From NCBI GenBank assembly GCA_002310035.1, contig DBYC01000087.1, positions 1 to 13,184 of the forward strand: a stretch of 13,184 nt of DNA, in the 5' to 3' direction. A program made the translations under genes and the position numbers. The DNA comes from a bacterium UBP6_UBA1196. GTDB lineage: Bacteria; UBP6; UBA1177. Positions within the stretch are counted from its first letter, which is position 1. Each line of letters begins with the position of its first letter. The notes beneath the pieces are model-generated. The model did not search any database, was not told the DNA's origin, and worked only from the letters and a program-made list of their open reading frames with translations. Positions 1 to 6,822 of this stretch are shown in pieces.

Positions 1-786
1 GGTGTCAAAGAGATCTCCAAAAACGGCAAAGACACCTTCGAAGGCTTCATCTGGCCGAGCTATGTTGAAGACATCCTCGGACCCGAACTTTTCGATTACG
101 GTTACGGCCCCTTCCGCTGGGTATGCCTCAGCGGCAAAGAGAGCGACCTTGCAAAAACCGACGAAGCAGCTGCCGAAGTCATCGCGCACTGCAGACCGGT
201 CCTTCGTTATCAGGATAAGGACAACTACCACTGGGTAAAAGACGCGATGAAAAACAAACTCGTCGTCGGAACTCAGGCAAGGATCCTTTATCAGGATGCG
301 GCGGGAAGAACACAGATCGCAAAGAAATTCAACGAAATGGTTCGTGAAGGCATCGTAGGGCCGATCATGCTCGGACGTGACCACCACGACACAGGCGGCA
401 CAGACAGCCCGTACCGCGAAACATCGAACATCAAAGACGGCTCCAACATCATGGCAGATATGGCAACCAACATTTTTGCCGGCAACTGCGCAAGAGGCAT
501 GAGCCTTGTAGCACTCCACAACGGCGGCGGAGTCGGCATCGGCAAATCGATCAACGGCGGCTTCGGAATGGTCCTCGACGGCTCCGAAAGAGTTGATGCG
601 ATACTTGACATCGCATTCCCATGGGACGTTATGGGCGGCGTTTCAAGAAGAGCTTGGGCAAGAAACGAGCACTCTATCGAAACCGTTGTCGAATACAACA
701 AAAACAACGAGCACAAAGACCACCTCACCCTTCCTTACATCGTTAATGACGAACTTATCGCGAAGGTTATGAAAGCGGTCAAATAA
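1..786 (+). CDS. hutU: Urocanate hydratase (urocanase), C-terminal part
   Basis: The frame is open from base 1 and ends at TAA 784-786, giving the last 261 residues of an enzyme whose start lies before the window. Urocanase adds water to urocanate with a tightly bound NAD+, the second step of histidine degradation in the cytoplasm. The sequence shows the family hallmark GRDHHDTGGTDSPYRET, then a DGSN...ADMA stretch, and the glycine-rich LHNGGGVGIGKSINGGFG followed by VLDGSER. The region before these (PSYVEDILGPELFDYGYGPFRWVC, seen in pieces) resembles the longer UROC1-like urocanases rather than the compact ~550-aa bacterial form; this is a recollection of the family, not a computed alignment. 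No other hut gene is visible. The next gene is convergent. Confidence 0.95.
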   Translation, partial: GVKEISKNGKDTFEGFIWPSYVEDILGPELFDYGYGPFRWVCLSGKESDLAKTDEAAAEVIAHCRPVLRYQDKDNYHWVKDAMKNKLVVGTQARILYQDAAGRTQIAKKFNEMVREGIVGPIMLGRDHHDTGGTDSPYRETSNIKDGSNIMADMATNIFAGNCARGMSLVALHNGGGVGIGKSINGGFGMVLDGSERVDAILDIAFPWDVMGGVSRRAWARNEHSIETVVEYNKNNEHKDHLTLPYIVNDELIAKVMKAVK

Positions 787-813
787 AGGCCTCCCAGACA
801 CGCACCAGCCTTT
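785..813. terminator. Weak hairpin between convergent hutU and thiol-relay gene
   Basis: AAAGGC (785-790) pairs with GCCTTT (808-813) around a 17-base loop. On the minus strand it is followed by a short T-rich stretch, so it could end transcription from the minus-strand operon, and less well from hutU. The stem is short and the T-tract poor. No better terminator was seen in the 82 bases between the two stop codons. Confidence 0.25.
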
Positions 814-868
814 GAACAAATCTGAAACAACAGGATCCTTTGTTTAGACTCAGAATAACAAGAAATAT

Positions 869-2011
869 TTAAGAGAAAACCAGCAGATCGGGTTTTATTA
901 TAAGAATCAGTCCCAAAGTGAGCATGAGAAGTCCGCTTACGAGTTTGAGCTTTTTCGCGTGTTTTTCTTCGAATCTGTGCTTGCCCATCGTGACGACAAA
1001 AACCAGCACGATTATCGCGAGAGGAACAACATAATAAACGTTGTAAAGTGCCATGTAGAGATATTTTTTAAGGGTCGAGACGTTCTGGATCGAAAGGACT
1101 CTCGTGTAAATTGCCGGAAGTCCTATCGTGCAGCCGAGCTCGATCAGATTAACGAAAAACGCAAGCGCTATAGTTCCGAGAATCGAAAGAAACATGCTTT
1201 TGTTGTTGATGACTTTTCTCATTTTTTCGAAAAGTTTCGGCTTTACTTTGTCGGGGATCATCAGGCTGACACCTTTTTTAAAGAAGAAAAACTCCTTCAT
1301 GTTGATGAGTCCCATAACAAGCGCGACGACACCGAGAGCGATCGTAACATAGGTCGTCATTCCCATAAACGTGAAAATATTGAGCCACGCCGTCATGAAA
1401 AGGAAATAGACGACGCCCGAAGAAAGAACGAAAACTGTTCCTATCATTATGACTTTTTTCCTGTTTTTTGCCGCAACAAGAAGCGTCAGCAGAAACATCA
1501 GGACCCACATCGCGCACGGGTTCACGCCGTCAAGAAGGCCAATTATGAACGTGAAACTCGGAAGTTTGACAAGCTGCGCGTCAATTTTGCCGAGCACAGG
1601 CACATCAATAACGTTTTCCTTGCACTCCTGACACTGTTCGCCGCACGATTCACCGTCAACTTTGTTCATCTCGATCATTTCGCGGATCAAAGCGTCGTGA
1701 TGCCCAGTCTGAAAACCGACAATAAATTTTCCGTTAAAAATAAATGTCGGCACACCGCCGCCCTGAATACCGAGCTTGCGCGACATTTCCATAAAAAGTT
1801 GTCTGTTTTCAGGAATTTGCAAAACTTCCAGTTTTTTGAAAGTTATATCAGGATATTCTTTTTCCAAAGTTTCGATGAAAGGCTGCGCTTCATGGCAGTG
1901 CGGACATTTATATGAATAAAAGAAATAAAAAACATTGTCCGCAGCCGCTTCTTCGGCAAAAAGAGTCAATGAAAACAAAGCGATGATCAGCGAAAACCAA
2001 AATTTTTTCAT
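869..2011 (-). CDS. CPHC thioredoxin-fold domain fused to CcdA/DsbD-like membrane domain
   Basis: This 380-aa protein starts at the ATG at 2011, where GGAGG sits 7 bases upstream and a Sec signal peptide begins (MKKFWFSLIIALFSLTLFAE); the reading frame extends further upstream but without these signals. Residues 25-115 form a periplasmic thioredoxin/glutaredoxin-like domain with C36-P-H-C39 and the cis-proline loop GGVPTF (about 85-90). A linker carries three cysteines, C123, C127 and C130. Residues 152-375 hold about six hydrophobic segments with one Cys in GVNPC (C166) and one in ELGCTIG (C294), the paired-Cys pattern of CcdA/DsbD transporters that pass electrons from cytoplasmic thioredoxin outward. 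The layout is thus a compact membrane thiol relay. It is last in a minus-strand operon, 126 bases after a gene with a paralogous CPHC domain, and has a promoter candidate of its own. Its direction (reducing or oxidising) cannot be read from sequence. Confidence 0.85.
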   Translation of the reverse strand: MKKFWFSLIIALFSLTLFAEEAAADNVFYFFYSYKCPHCHEAQPFIETLEKEYPDITFKKLEVLQIPENRQLFMEMSRKLGIQGGGVPTFIFNGKFIVGFQTGHHDALIREMIEMNKVDGESCGEQCQECKENVIDVPVLGKIDAQLVKLPSFTFIIGLLDGVNPCAMWVLMFLLTLLVAAKNRKKVIMIGTVFVLSSGVVYFLFMTAWLNIFTFMGMTTYVTIALGVVALVMGLINMKEFFFFKKGVSLMIPDKVKPKLFEKMRKVINNKSMFLSILGTIALAFFVNLIELGCTIGLPAIYTRVLSIQNVSTLKKYLYMALYNVYYVVPLAIIVLVFVVTMGKHRFEEKHAKKLKLVSGLLMLTLGLILIIKPDLLVFS

Positions 2012-2048
2012 AAAAAGACCTCCGAATTCGGGAACAAAAAAGCTGTAA

Positions 2049-2076
2049 ATGATACTCAAAAACATTTTTTTAACAA
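2049..2076 (-). promoter_or_regulatory. Candidate sigma-70 promoter for the CPHC-CcdA fusion gene
   Basis: On the minus strand TTGTTA (2076-2071) and TATCAT (2054-2049) are separated by 16 bases, placing a start about 30 bases before the ATG at 2011. It lies in the only sizeable gap (126 bases) of the operon, so the last gene may be expressed separately. The call rests on motif match only. Confidence 0.35.
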
Positions 2077-2137
2077 AAAAAGTATGGTTTTTATTTCGGA
2101 ATTGCGCGGAAAAAGACCGTAATCCCTGAAAAATCAC

Positions 2138-2656
2138 TTATTTTTTCTTTACCGGCTTTTTAGTTTTTTCCGGTTCTTCAGCTTTCTTCGGTTTTTCTAC
2201 TTTCTCAGCTTTTTCTACTTTATCAGGCCCTTCAACTTTGCCGGGTTCTTCGCTTTTTTTCGGGTCAATGTTTTTTTCGGGCTGGGCGGCATCGGTTTTT
2301 ACCTTGCCGGTTTCGATCATTTCACGGATCCGCGCTTCAAAAACATCTTTTTTGTAACCGACAATGAATTTTCCGTTAAAAATAAAAACAGGAACTCCGA
2401 CATTTTCTATCTTAAGCTCGGCAACCTTTTTATTGAAAAGGGCAAGATTCACTTCATCTTTGGAAACCTCGAGTCTTTTAAACTTTATATCGGGATTCTC
2501 CTTTTCCAGAGTATCGACAAACGGCATCGCCTCATGGCAGTGCGGACATGATTCGGAATAGAAAAAATAAAAGATTTCAGGTGCTTTCTGCGCCTCCTCG
2601 GCAAAAACGACTAAAGGCAGCAGCGCAAAAATCACAGCAAAAACAACTCTTCTCAT
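2138..2656 (-). CDS. Periplasmic CPHC thioredoxin-fold protein with Lys/Glu/Pro-rich tail
   Basis: The 172-aa product starts at ATG 2656 with GGGAGG 5 bases upstream. A signal peptide (about residues 1-19, ending VVFA) is followed by a thioredoxin-like domain with C37-P-H-C40 and cis-proline loop GVPVF (87-91). The domain is clearly paralogous to that of the downstream gene: both share FYFFYS, CPHCHEA, TLEKE, FIFNGKFIVG and IREMIE at matching places. Instead of a membrane domain it ends in a low-complexity tail (120-172) of repeated Lys, Glu and Pro, with pieces such as PDKVEKAEKVEKPKKAEEPE. It is probably a soluble or wall-associated periplasmic thiol oxidoreductase. It lies 27 bases after the thioredoxin gene in the same operon. 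The client and the role of the tail are unknown. Confidence 0.8.
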   Translation of the reverse strand: MRRVVFAVIFALLPLVVFAEEAQKAPEIFYFFYSESCPHCHEAMPFVDTLEKENPDIKFKRLEVSKDEVNLALFNKKVAELKIENVGVPVFIFNGKFIVGYKKDVFEARIREMIETGKVKTDAAQPEKNIDPKKSEEPGKVEGPDKVEKAEKVEKPKKAEEPEKTKKPVKKK

Positions 2657-2683
2657 AAAAACCTCCCTTTAATCCGGAGCGGA

Positions 2684-3007
2684 CTAAATATACTTTCCGA
2701 TAAGAGCGGCAAGCTCCTCTTTAGGAACAAGACCGATCGAAGTTTCTATTTCCTCACCGTTTTTGAAAACTTTTATGCACGGGATCCCGCGGATTTTGTA
2801 TTTGAACGAAAGTTCCATGTTTTCGTCGGTATCGACCTTTACAAATTTGATCTTCGGATTGTCAGCGTAGTCGTTTGAAAGCTCTTCAAAAATAGGACCT
2901 AACATTTTGCACGGTCCGCACCACTGAGCCCAGAAATCGACGATTGCGATGCCTTCAAATCTGATGACTTCCGCATCGAACGTCTTTTCGTTAGCATGAA
3001 CAAGCAT
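2684..3007 (-). CDS. trxA: Thioredoxin
   Basis: This 107-aa protein has the full length and pattern of a cytoplasmic thioredoxin: VDFWAQWCGPCK with C30 and C33, the buried Asp D24, VDTDEN (58-63), and the cis-proline loop RGIPCIKVFKNG with P76. It has no signal peptide. It reduces protein disulfides and is the usual electron donor to CcdA/DsbD-type membrane proteins, one of which is encoded two genes downstream. The start ATG at 3007 has AGGAGG 5 bases upstream, and that ribosome-binding site contains the stop codon of the preceding gene, which suggests translational coupling. One oddity is Cys77 right after the cis-proline, where Thr is usual. It may be a dedicated thioredoxin of this operon rather than the housekeeping one. 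Confidence 0.93.
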   Translation of the reverse strand: MLVHANEKTFDAEVIRFEGIAIVDFWAQWCGPCKMLGPIFEELSNDYADNPKIKFVKVDTDENMELSFKYKIRGIPCIKVFKNGEEIETSIGLVPKEELAALIGKYI

Positions 3008-3016
3008 TTTTGCCTC

Positions 3017-3553
3017 CTAATTGAAAACTATTTTTTTGACGCCGTTTTTACTCAGGTTGAGAACTTCCCTTTCAAGGTCAGGATAATCTTTTTTGCTCTC
3101 GTTTCCTTCGTTGCTCACCTGAATTTTGTAGAAAAATGCCGCGACTGGAGCTTTCTCTCCCTCAATGTGGAAGAAGAAGACCTTGTCGTCCTCGATCTCG
3201 ATCGCCTCCTTGCTTTCCCCTTTTACCTTAGGAACAATGTGGTAAAGAGATTTCATCGAGCAGAATTTTCTGACAGGTGCGAACCTGCCGTCCTCGAAGC
3301 AGGAGACATCGTCACTGCTTTTGAATTCGATCTCTTTAATGTCGGCGAATTTGAACATGAGCTCGTTGACACCCTGCGCCGCCGAAATCGTCGTCGTCTC
3401 GGAAAGCGACTTGGTGTTGCTGAGCTGTGCAGCCTCGATTTTTACGATTTTTCCCGAAATTTTTTTGCCGTTTTTAAGCAGAATCGTCGCATTTTCGGCA
3501 AACAGAAGCGATGAAACAAACAAAACCGCAAAAAATAAAAAGATTTTTTTCAT
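3017..3553 (-). CDS. Exported protein of unknown function with one Cys pair
   Basis: I do not recognise this 178-aa protein. The start chosen is the ATG at 3553, with AGGAG 7 bases upstream and a signal peptide right after it (MKKIFLFFAVLFVSSLLFAE, cleavage probably after residue 19); a longer frame would run back into the previous gene. The mature part begins NATILLKNGKKISGKIVKIE, a beta-strand pattern seen in many small exported 'LKNG..I.G.I' domains, and DIKEIEF near residues 71-77 could close it. Only two cysteines remain, C85 and C98, which could form a disulfide. It is 10 bases after the lipoprotein gene, and its TAG stop lies inside the thioredoxin gene's AGGAGG, so it belongs to the thiol-relay operon and may be a client or partner. 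Confidence 0.75.
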   Translation of the reverse strand: MKKIFLFFAVLFVSSLLFAENATILLKNGKKISGKIVKIEAAQLSNTKSLSETTTISAAQGVNELMFKFADIKEIEFKSSDDVSCFEDGRFAPVRKFCSMKSLYHIVPKVKGESKEAIEIEDDKVFFFHIEGEKAPVAAFFYKIQVSNEGNESKKDYPDLEREVLNLSKNGVKKIVFN

Positions 3554-3563
3554 GTTTTTTCTC

Positions 3564-5438
3564 CTATCTGATACACATAACATTATATTTATACACTCCG
3601 TCACCACCGTTCTGAGAACTTTTTCTGCCTGTATAGATATTTCCGTCAGGATGATAGGATATATGCGCTCCGTAAGCCCAGGCGTAGTCCATAGCCGTTG
3701 TCGAAGACCAGAGCTCATGTCTTTCATCATCAATTCTCAGCAATTCTTCCGGGAAATCGGTAGCCGGGTATGTTTTGTCATAATTTATCAGTGTCGAGAG
3801 TTCTTTTACATTCGGCAGTCTCCAGTCGTCGAATCCGGCGTATTTCGAATTCTCGCAGTATGAAAGGGCTTCAAGCCATGTCGCTCTTTCTTCAGCTGCC
3901 GGCTGCCAGGTGAAATGAGTCCTGTAATCGACGACAACTTTCTCGCCGTTCACCGTTTTTACGGCAAAGGCTCCTTTCACATCAAGTTCTCTGCCTCTTA
4001 CGCAGCGGACAAAAGCTTTTATGTCTGTTTTCCACCAGAGACTGACACCGGTCCACGGATCGCTCGTAAAAGCATCTTGTTCATCCCGCGGATAATTCAA
4101 AGCTGATGAACTCCAGTAAAACATTCCGGCCCCCTCATACTTTATTTCCTCCATCTCGGTAAAATAATCGACATCTATGCTAACAGTGTCCCTGATACCG
4201 TCAGACTCCACCGTGTAGAAACCGTAGTCAAGGATGGAGTTCAGTTCATGTGCATTCGGCAGTCTCCAGTCATCATGTTCCGCATAAACCAGATCTTCGC
4301 AGTATTTTTTAGCCTCTTCCCAAGTGCTGCTTTTATCTGTCTGAGCGTTCTGCTGCCATTCAAGTCCGAGATTGTTGTCAATGACGGTCGCCTCATCAGG
4401 AATGTCGTCGTTTAATGTAAGGTCGGCCGGAACGCAAAAGCCAAGCTGTTCATAGTGTCCGTCCTGTCCGGCGAATTCCTTTTCGATTCCCTCGCAGCTA
4501 GTTTCTTCGTATATTTCATCCATATAACCGTAACCGGAATCTTCTTCGCCGACTTTTTTGTAGCATGCGTTCTGACCGGAGCATATTCTGCCGATGACTC
4601 TAAGATTGGTCAGGTTTTTCGCAGCACAACGAATTATGCCGTTTTCGTCAAGTCCGAAAGAGATCGTCGCATTGGAAAAATCGATATACCAGCTCTCTGT
4701 TTCGTTGCTTGATTTTGTCGAAGACCACAGTATCTCTCCGTCTCCAAGTTTGCTATTGACAAAGGAGGTGTCGTTGCATGAACAGCTGTCGTCGTTGAAA
4801 CCTTCGGAAGAGTTGTTTTCCGCTGTTACCGGGCAGGTTCCGCCAGGTTTGATTTTGTCGCAGTTCTTGACGAGAGTTCTGAGCTCGTCTATCGTCGGCA
4901 TATGCCAGTCGCCGTAATAACCGTCAATAATTCCCTGGCAGTAAGCGGCTTTTTCTTCCGCGCCGAACAATTCAGTTTTCGATGACCAGTAGAGCTTGCT
5001 TTCAGGGTCATAACACGGAACTACGCCTTCTTCCTTGCCGCATTCCGGCGCGATCTGTCCGCACTCTTTGCCGTTCCAGTCGTAGTTTTCAGTGCATTCA
5101 CAGAAATAACCGATTCCTTCAGACTCGCATTTTCCGGTCGAATTTTTGACAGAGGCGCAAGGATTTGCATCACACGGATTGGTTTCAGAAACAACATCAT
5201 TGTCGGTTGAATTGTCCGGATTATCACCAGTATCAGCCGGTTCGTTATCGTTATCGTTTTCGTCTTCATTTTCCGATCCTGTGTCAGGCTGTTCGTCGTC
5301 ATTTGTCGTATCAGTATCATCAGTGTCGGTCACCGTTTCATTCTGATCGTCAGCATCCTTTTTGTCTTTAGAACCTCCGCTGCATGAGGCAAAGAGAGAA
5401 ATTGCAAAAATAAGAGAGAGCAGAAAGAATTTTTTCAT
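3564..5438 (-). CDS. Cys-rich lipoprotein with Asp-rich linker, EGF-like module and three DUF1566 modules
   Basis: The 624-aa product starts at ATG 5438 (GGAGG 5 bases upstream); an in-frame TTG four codons earlier overlaps that ribosome-binding site and was not used. Residues 1-19 form a lipoprotein signal ending LFASC, with C19 as lipid site. Residues 22-85 are a disordered Asp/Asn/Glu/Thr linker. C89-C126 has six cysteines spaced like an EGF module. Three DUF1566 (Lcl C-terminal-like) modules follow at about 142-271, 352-480 and 503-622, each with a DW-(H/R)-(M/L)-P-x3-EL motif (177-186, 390-399, 538-547) and an (L/Y)WSS motif (238, 441, 577). The exported part contains 22 cysteines besides C19. 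The protein is likely displayed on the cell surface. DUF1566 has no settled biochemical role, so no function is assigned. The gene sits in an operon with thiol-disulfide proteins that could act on it. Confidence 0.85.
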   Translation of the reverse strand: MKKFFLLSLIFAISLFASCSGGSKDKKDADDQNETVTDTDDTDTTNDDEQPDTGSENEDENDNDNEPADTGDNPDNSTDNDVVSETNPCDANPCASVKNSTGKCESEGIGYFCECTENYDWNGKECGQIAPECGKEEGVVPCYDPESKLYWSSKTELFGAEEKAAYCQGIIDGYYGDWHMPTIDELRTLVKNCDKIKPGGTCPVTAENNSSEGFNDDSCSCNDTSFVNSKLGDGEILWSSTKSSNETESWYIDFSNATISFGLDENGIIRCAAKNLTNLRVIGRICSGQNACYKKVGEEDSGYGYMDEIYEETSCEGIEKEFAGQDGHYEQLGFCVPADLTLNDDIPDEATVIDNNLGLEWQQNAQTDKSSTWEEAKKYCEDLVYAEHDDWRLPNAHELNSILDYGFYTVESDGIRDTVSIDVDYFTEMEEIKYEGAGMFYWSSSALNYPRDEQDAFTSDPWTGVSLWWKTDIKAFVRCVRGRELDVKGAFAVKTVNGEKVVVDYRTHFTWQPAAEERATWLEALSYCENSKYAGFDDWRLPNVKELSTLINYDKTYPATDFPEELLRIDDERHELWSSTTAMDYAWAYGAHISYHPDGNIYTGRKSSQNGGDGVYKYNVMCIR

Positions 5439-5451
5439 AACGACCTCCAAA

Positions 5452-6624
5452 TTATTTTATTTCCGTTTCCCACGGATGCTGCCTCTGATAGCGCAGCACA
5501 TTGGTGAGAACCCGTTTTCTTGCTGCAACGATCTGGTTTTTCTTGTATTCTTCATGGTTCGCACGCCCGGAGCGGCTTTCAATGAAGCTCTCCTCGTCCA
5601 GGATCTGCACTTCGAACGGGAAGAAAAAGCGGTATATCGGCTTTGCCGCATTTATCGGATCTTCCATAGTGATGAGAAGACGGCTCGTGAGCTGTATCGA
5701 AGAGTATGAAGTCGAAGAATAGAGGTTCGTCTCCTCGATGTTTCTCTTGGTGATTTCCTCTTTTTCCTCGGGGGGAATCTCAAGATATTTTTCAAGGAAA
5801 TCTGCAACGTCTTCCTGTGACCACGACGAAAGGTCGTGCGATTTCAGCTCTTCGACCCCTTCGATGAAACGCGGAATGTTGACGACATTGTTTTTCGTTC
5901 TGCTCGGCTTGATGTTGGCAAACGAAATGACATGGTTCGTCGCGAAATACCTGAGGACAAGGATGATATCAAGCTTGCTGTAAGTCACGATCCGCACTCC
6001 GACACGGTCGAAAATATCGGCAGTGACATTCTCCTTTTTGTGGAGAAGTTTGAGAATCAGACTGTCGCGCGACTTGTCGTTTTTTATCTCGAAAAGTTTA
6101 AGCCTTATCGCGTCATCGCCCGTTCCGAGAAAATATCCGCCCGCAGCGCTGCCGTTCAGGTGCGAGCTGAAACGCTTGTAGATCTGGTTTCTGATTCCAG
6201 GCATAAAACTTTTCGCGAGGTCGTTTTCTACATGAGTTATCGTGTGGGCGACCCTGAGAACAGCGCAGGCCCAGGCCTGTTCAAGCGTTTTCTCCTTTTC
6301 TGAAGCCTTTATAAGCAGACTCACGATGTCGTCGTCGCAGAGAATGTCGGGCGGAATTATCAAAGTTTCGGTTTTTCCCTCGGGATCTTCCGAAAGATAG
6401 CTCTGTATAAAAGTCTTCGCCTCGCTCAGAATCGAAGAAACCGTCTCCGCAATTTCAGGATCAGTTATGTCGTAACCGTAATTTTTGATGAAAACAAGCC
6501 CTGATTCCCTGTCGTGGACATTGAGCCTTTCGATGTCGATGAAACTTTTCTGCGAAAAAATCGCGTCAAAAAGCTCGAAAGGGAATTTCAGGAAATTTTT
6601 TTCAAGTTTATTTTTAAGTTCCAT
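5452..6624 (-). CDS. Uncharacterised protein with RelA/SpoT-synthetase-like motifs
   Basis: This 390-aa cytoplasmic protein has no signal or membrane segment. It starts at ATG 6624, with GGAGG 10 bases upstream. Three motifs occur in the order of the (p)ppGpp synthetase fold: DRVGVR (206-211) resembling the D-L-I-G-I-R strand, SYSSIQL (306-312) resembling GYQSIHT, and FEVQI (337-341) resembling VEVQIRT, followed by an H-x2-YK segment (357-361) like AAHWKYK. The likely key residues D206, Y307 and E338 are kept, but the usual His of GYQSIH is Gln311 and the N-terminal part (1-190) is unlike RelA. It may belong to a family described mainly from Deltaproteobacteria (TIGR04552-like), recalled and not checked. 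It could be a nucleotidyltransferase of unknown product or a degenerate fold. It is the first gene of the minus-strand operon, 13 bases before the lipoprotein gene. Confidence 0.6.
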   Translation of the reverse strand: MELKNKLEKNFLKFPFELFDAIFSQKSFIDIERLNVHDRESGLVFIKNYGYDITDPEIAETVSSILSEAKTFIQSYLSEDPEGKTETLIIPPDILCDDDIVSLLIKASEKEKTLEQAWACAVLRVAHTITHVENDLAKSFMPGIRNQIYKRFSSHLNGSAAGGYFLGTGDDAIRLKLFEIKNDKSRDSLILKLLHKKENVTADIFDRVGVRIVTYSKLDIILVLRYFATNHVISFANIKPSRTKNNVVNIPRFIEGVEELKSHDLSSWSQEDVADFLEKYLEIPPEEKEEITKRNIEETNLYSSTSYSSIQLTSRLLITMEDPINAAKPIYRFFFPFEVQILDEESFIESRSGRANHEEYKKNQIVAARKRVLTNVLRYQRQHPWETEIK

Positions 6625-6655
6625 GGTTTACAAACCTCCAAGGTCGAAACGCGCT

Positions 6656-6684
6656 ATTATACTCAATTTTTCGGAAATTGCGAG
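6656..6684 (-). promoter_or_regulatory. Candidate promoter of the six-gene minus-strand operon
   Basis: A perfect TATAAT lies on the minus strand at 6661-6656, about 32 bases before the ATG at 6624. The -35 region (around 6678-6684) matches the consensus poorly. It lies between the terminator of the upstream 100-aa gene and the first operon gene, where a promoter is expected. Confidence 0.45.
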
Positions 6685-6745
6685 AGAAAGGGACAAACAA
6701 AATTTTTGCATGGCTAACTTTCGAAGCCTTTTTCGAGTCCTATTG

Positions 6746-6767
6746 AAAAAAAATGCCCGAAGTGGCA
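6746..6767 (-). terminator. Rho-independent terminator after the 100-aa gene
   Basis: On the minus strand TGCC (6757-6754 complement side) and GGCA flank a six-base ACTTCG loop and are followed directly by eight T residues (6753-6746). It is 56 bases past the stop of the 100-aa gene and upstream of the operon promoter. The core stem is only 4 bp, with A/T pairing possible further out, so efficiency is uncertain. Confidence 0.5.
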
Positions 6768-6782
6768 AAAATTTTCAACGGG

Positions 6783-6818
6783 AGTTGGTTCTTCAGCAAT
6801 AATTCAACTGCACCAACT
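6783..6818. repeat. 7-bp inverted repeat downstream of the 100-aa gene
   Basis: AGTTGGT (6783-6789) and ACCAACT (6812-6818) are perfect inverted repeats 22 bases apart, just past the stop codon of the 100-aa gene. They may form an RNA 3'-end stem, but there is no T-tract directly after it. Confidence 0.3.
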
Positions 6819-6822
6819 TTCA

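Noticed and set aside
829..847. AGGATCCT-centred inverted repeat as a terminator
   Set aside because: The palindrome leaves no loop and no T-tract follows, so it is unlikely to form a working terminator.
959..1915. 318-codon plus-strand frame opposite the CPHC-CcdA gene
   Set aside because: It is rich in His, Arg and Phe, has no ribosome-binding site or family motif, and lies wholly over a well-supported minus-strand gene.
2012..2137. N-terminal extension of the CPHC-CcdA protein by 42 residues
   Set aside because: The extension would precede a clear signal peptide and has no ribosome-binding site, whereas the ATG at 2011 has both.
3554..3733. 60-residue upstream extension of the two-Cys exported protein
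   Set aside because: It overlaps the end of the lipoprotein gene and would bury the signal peptide; ATG 3553 has AGGAG at the right distance.
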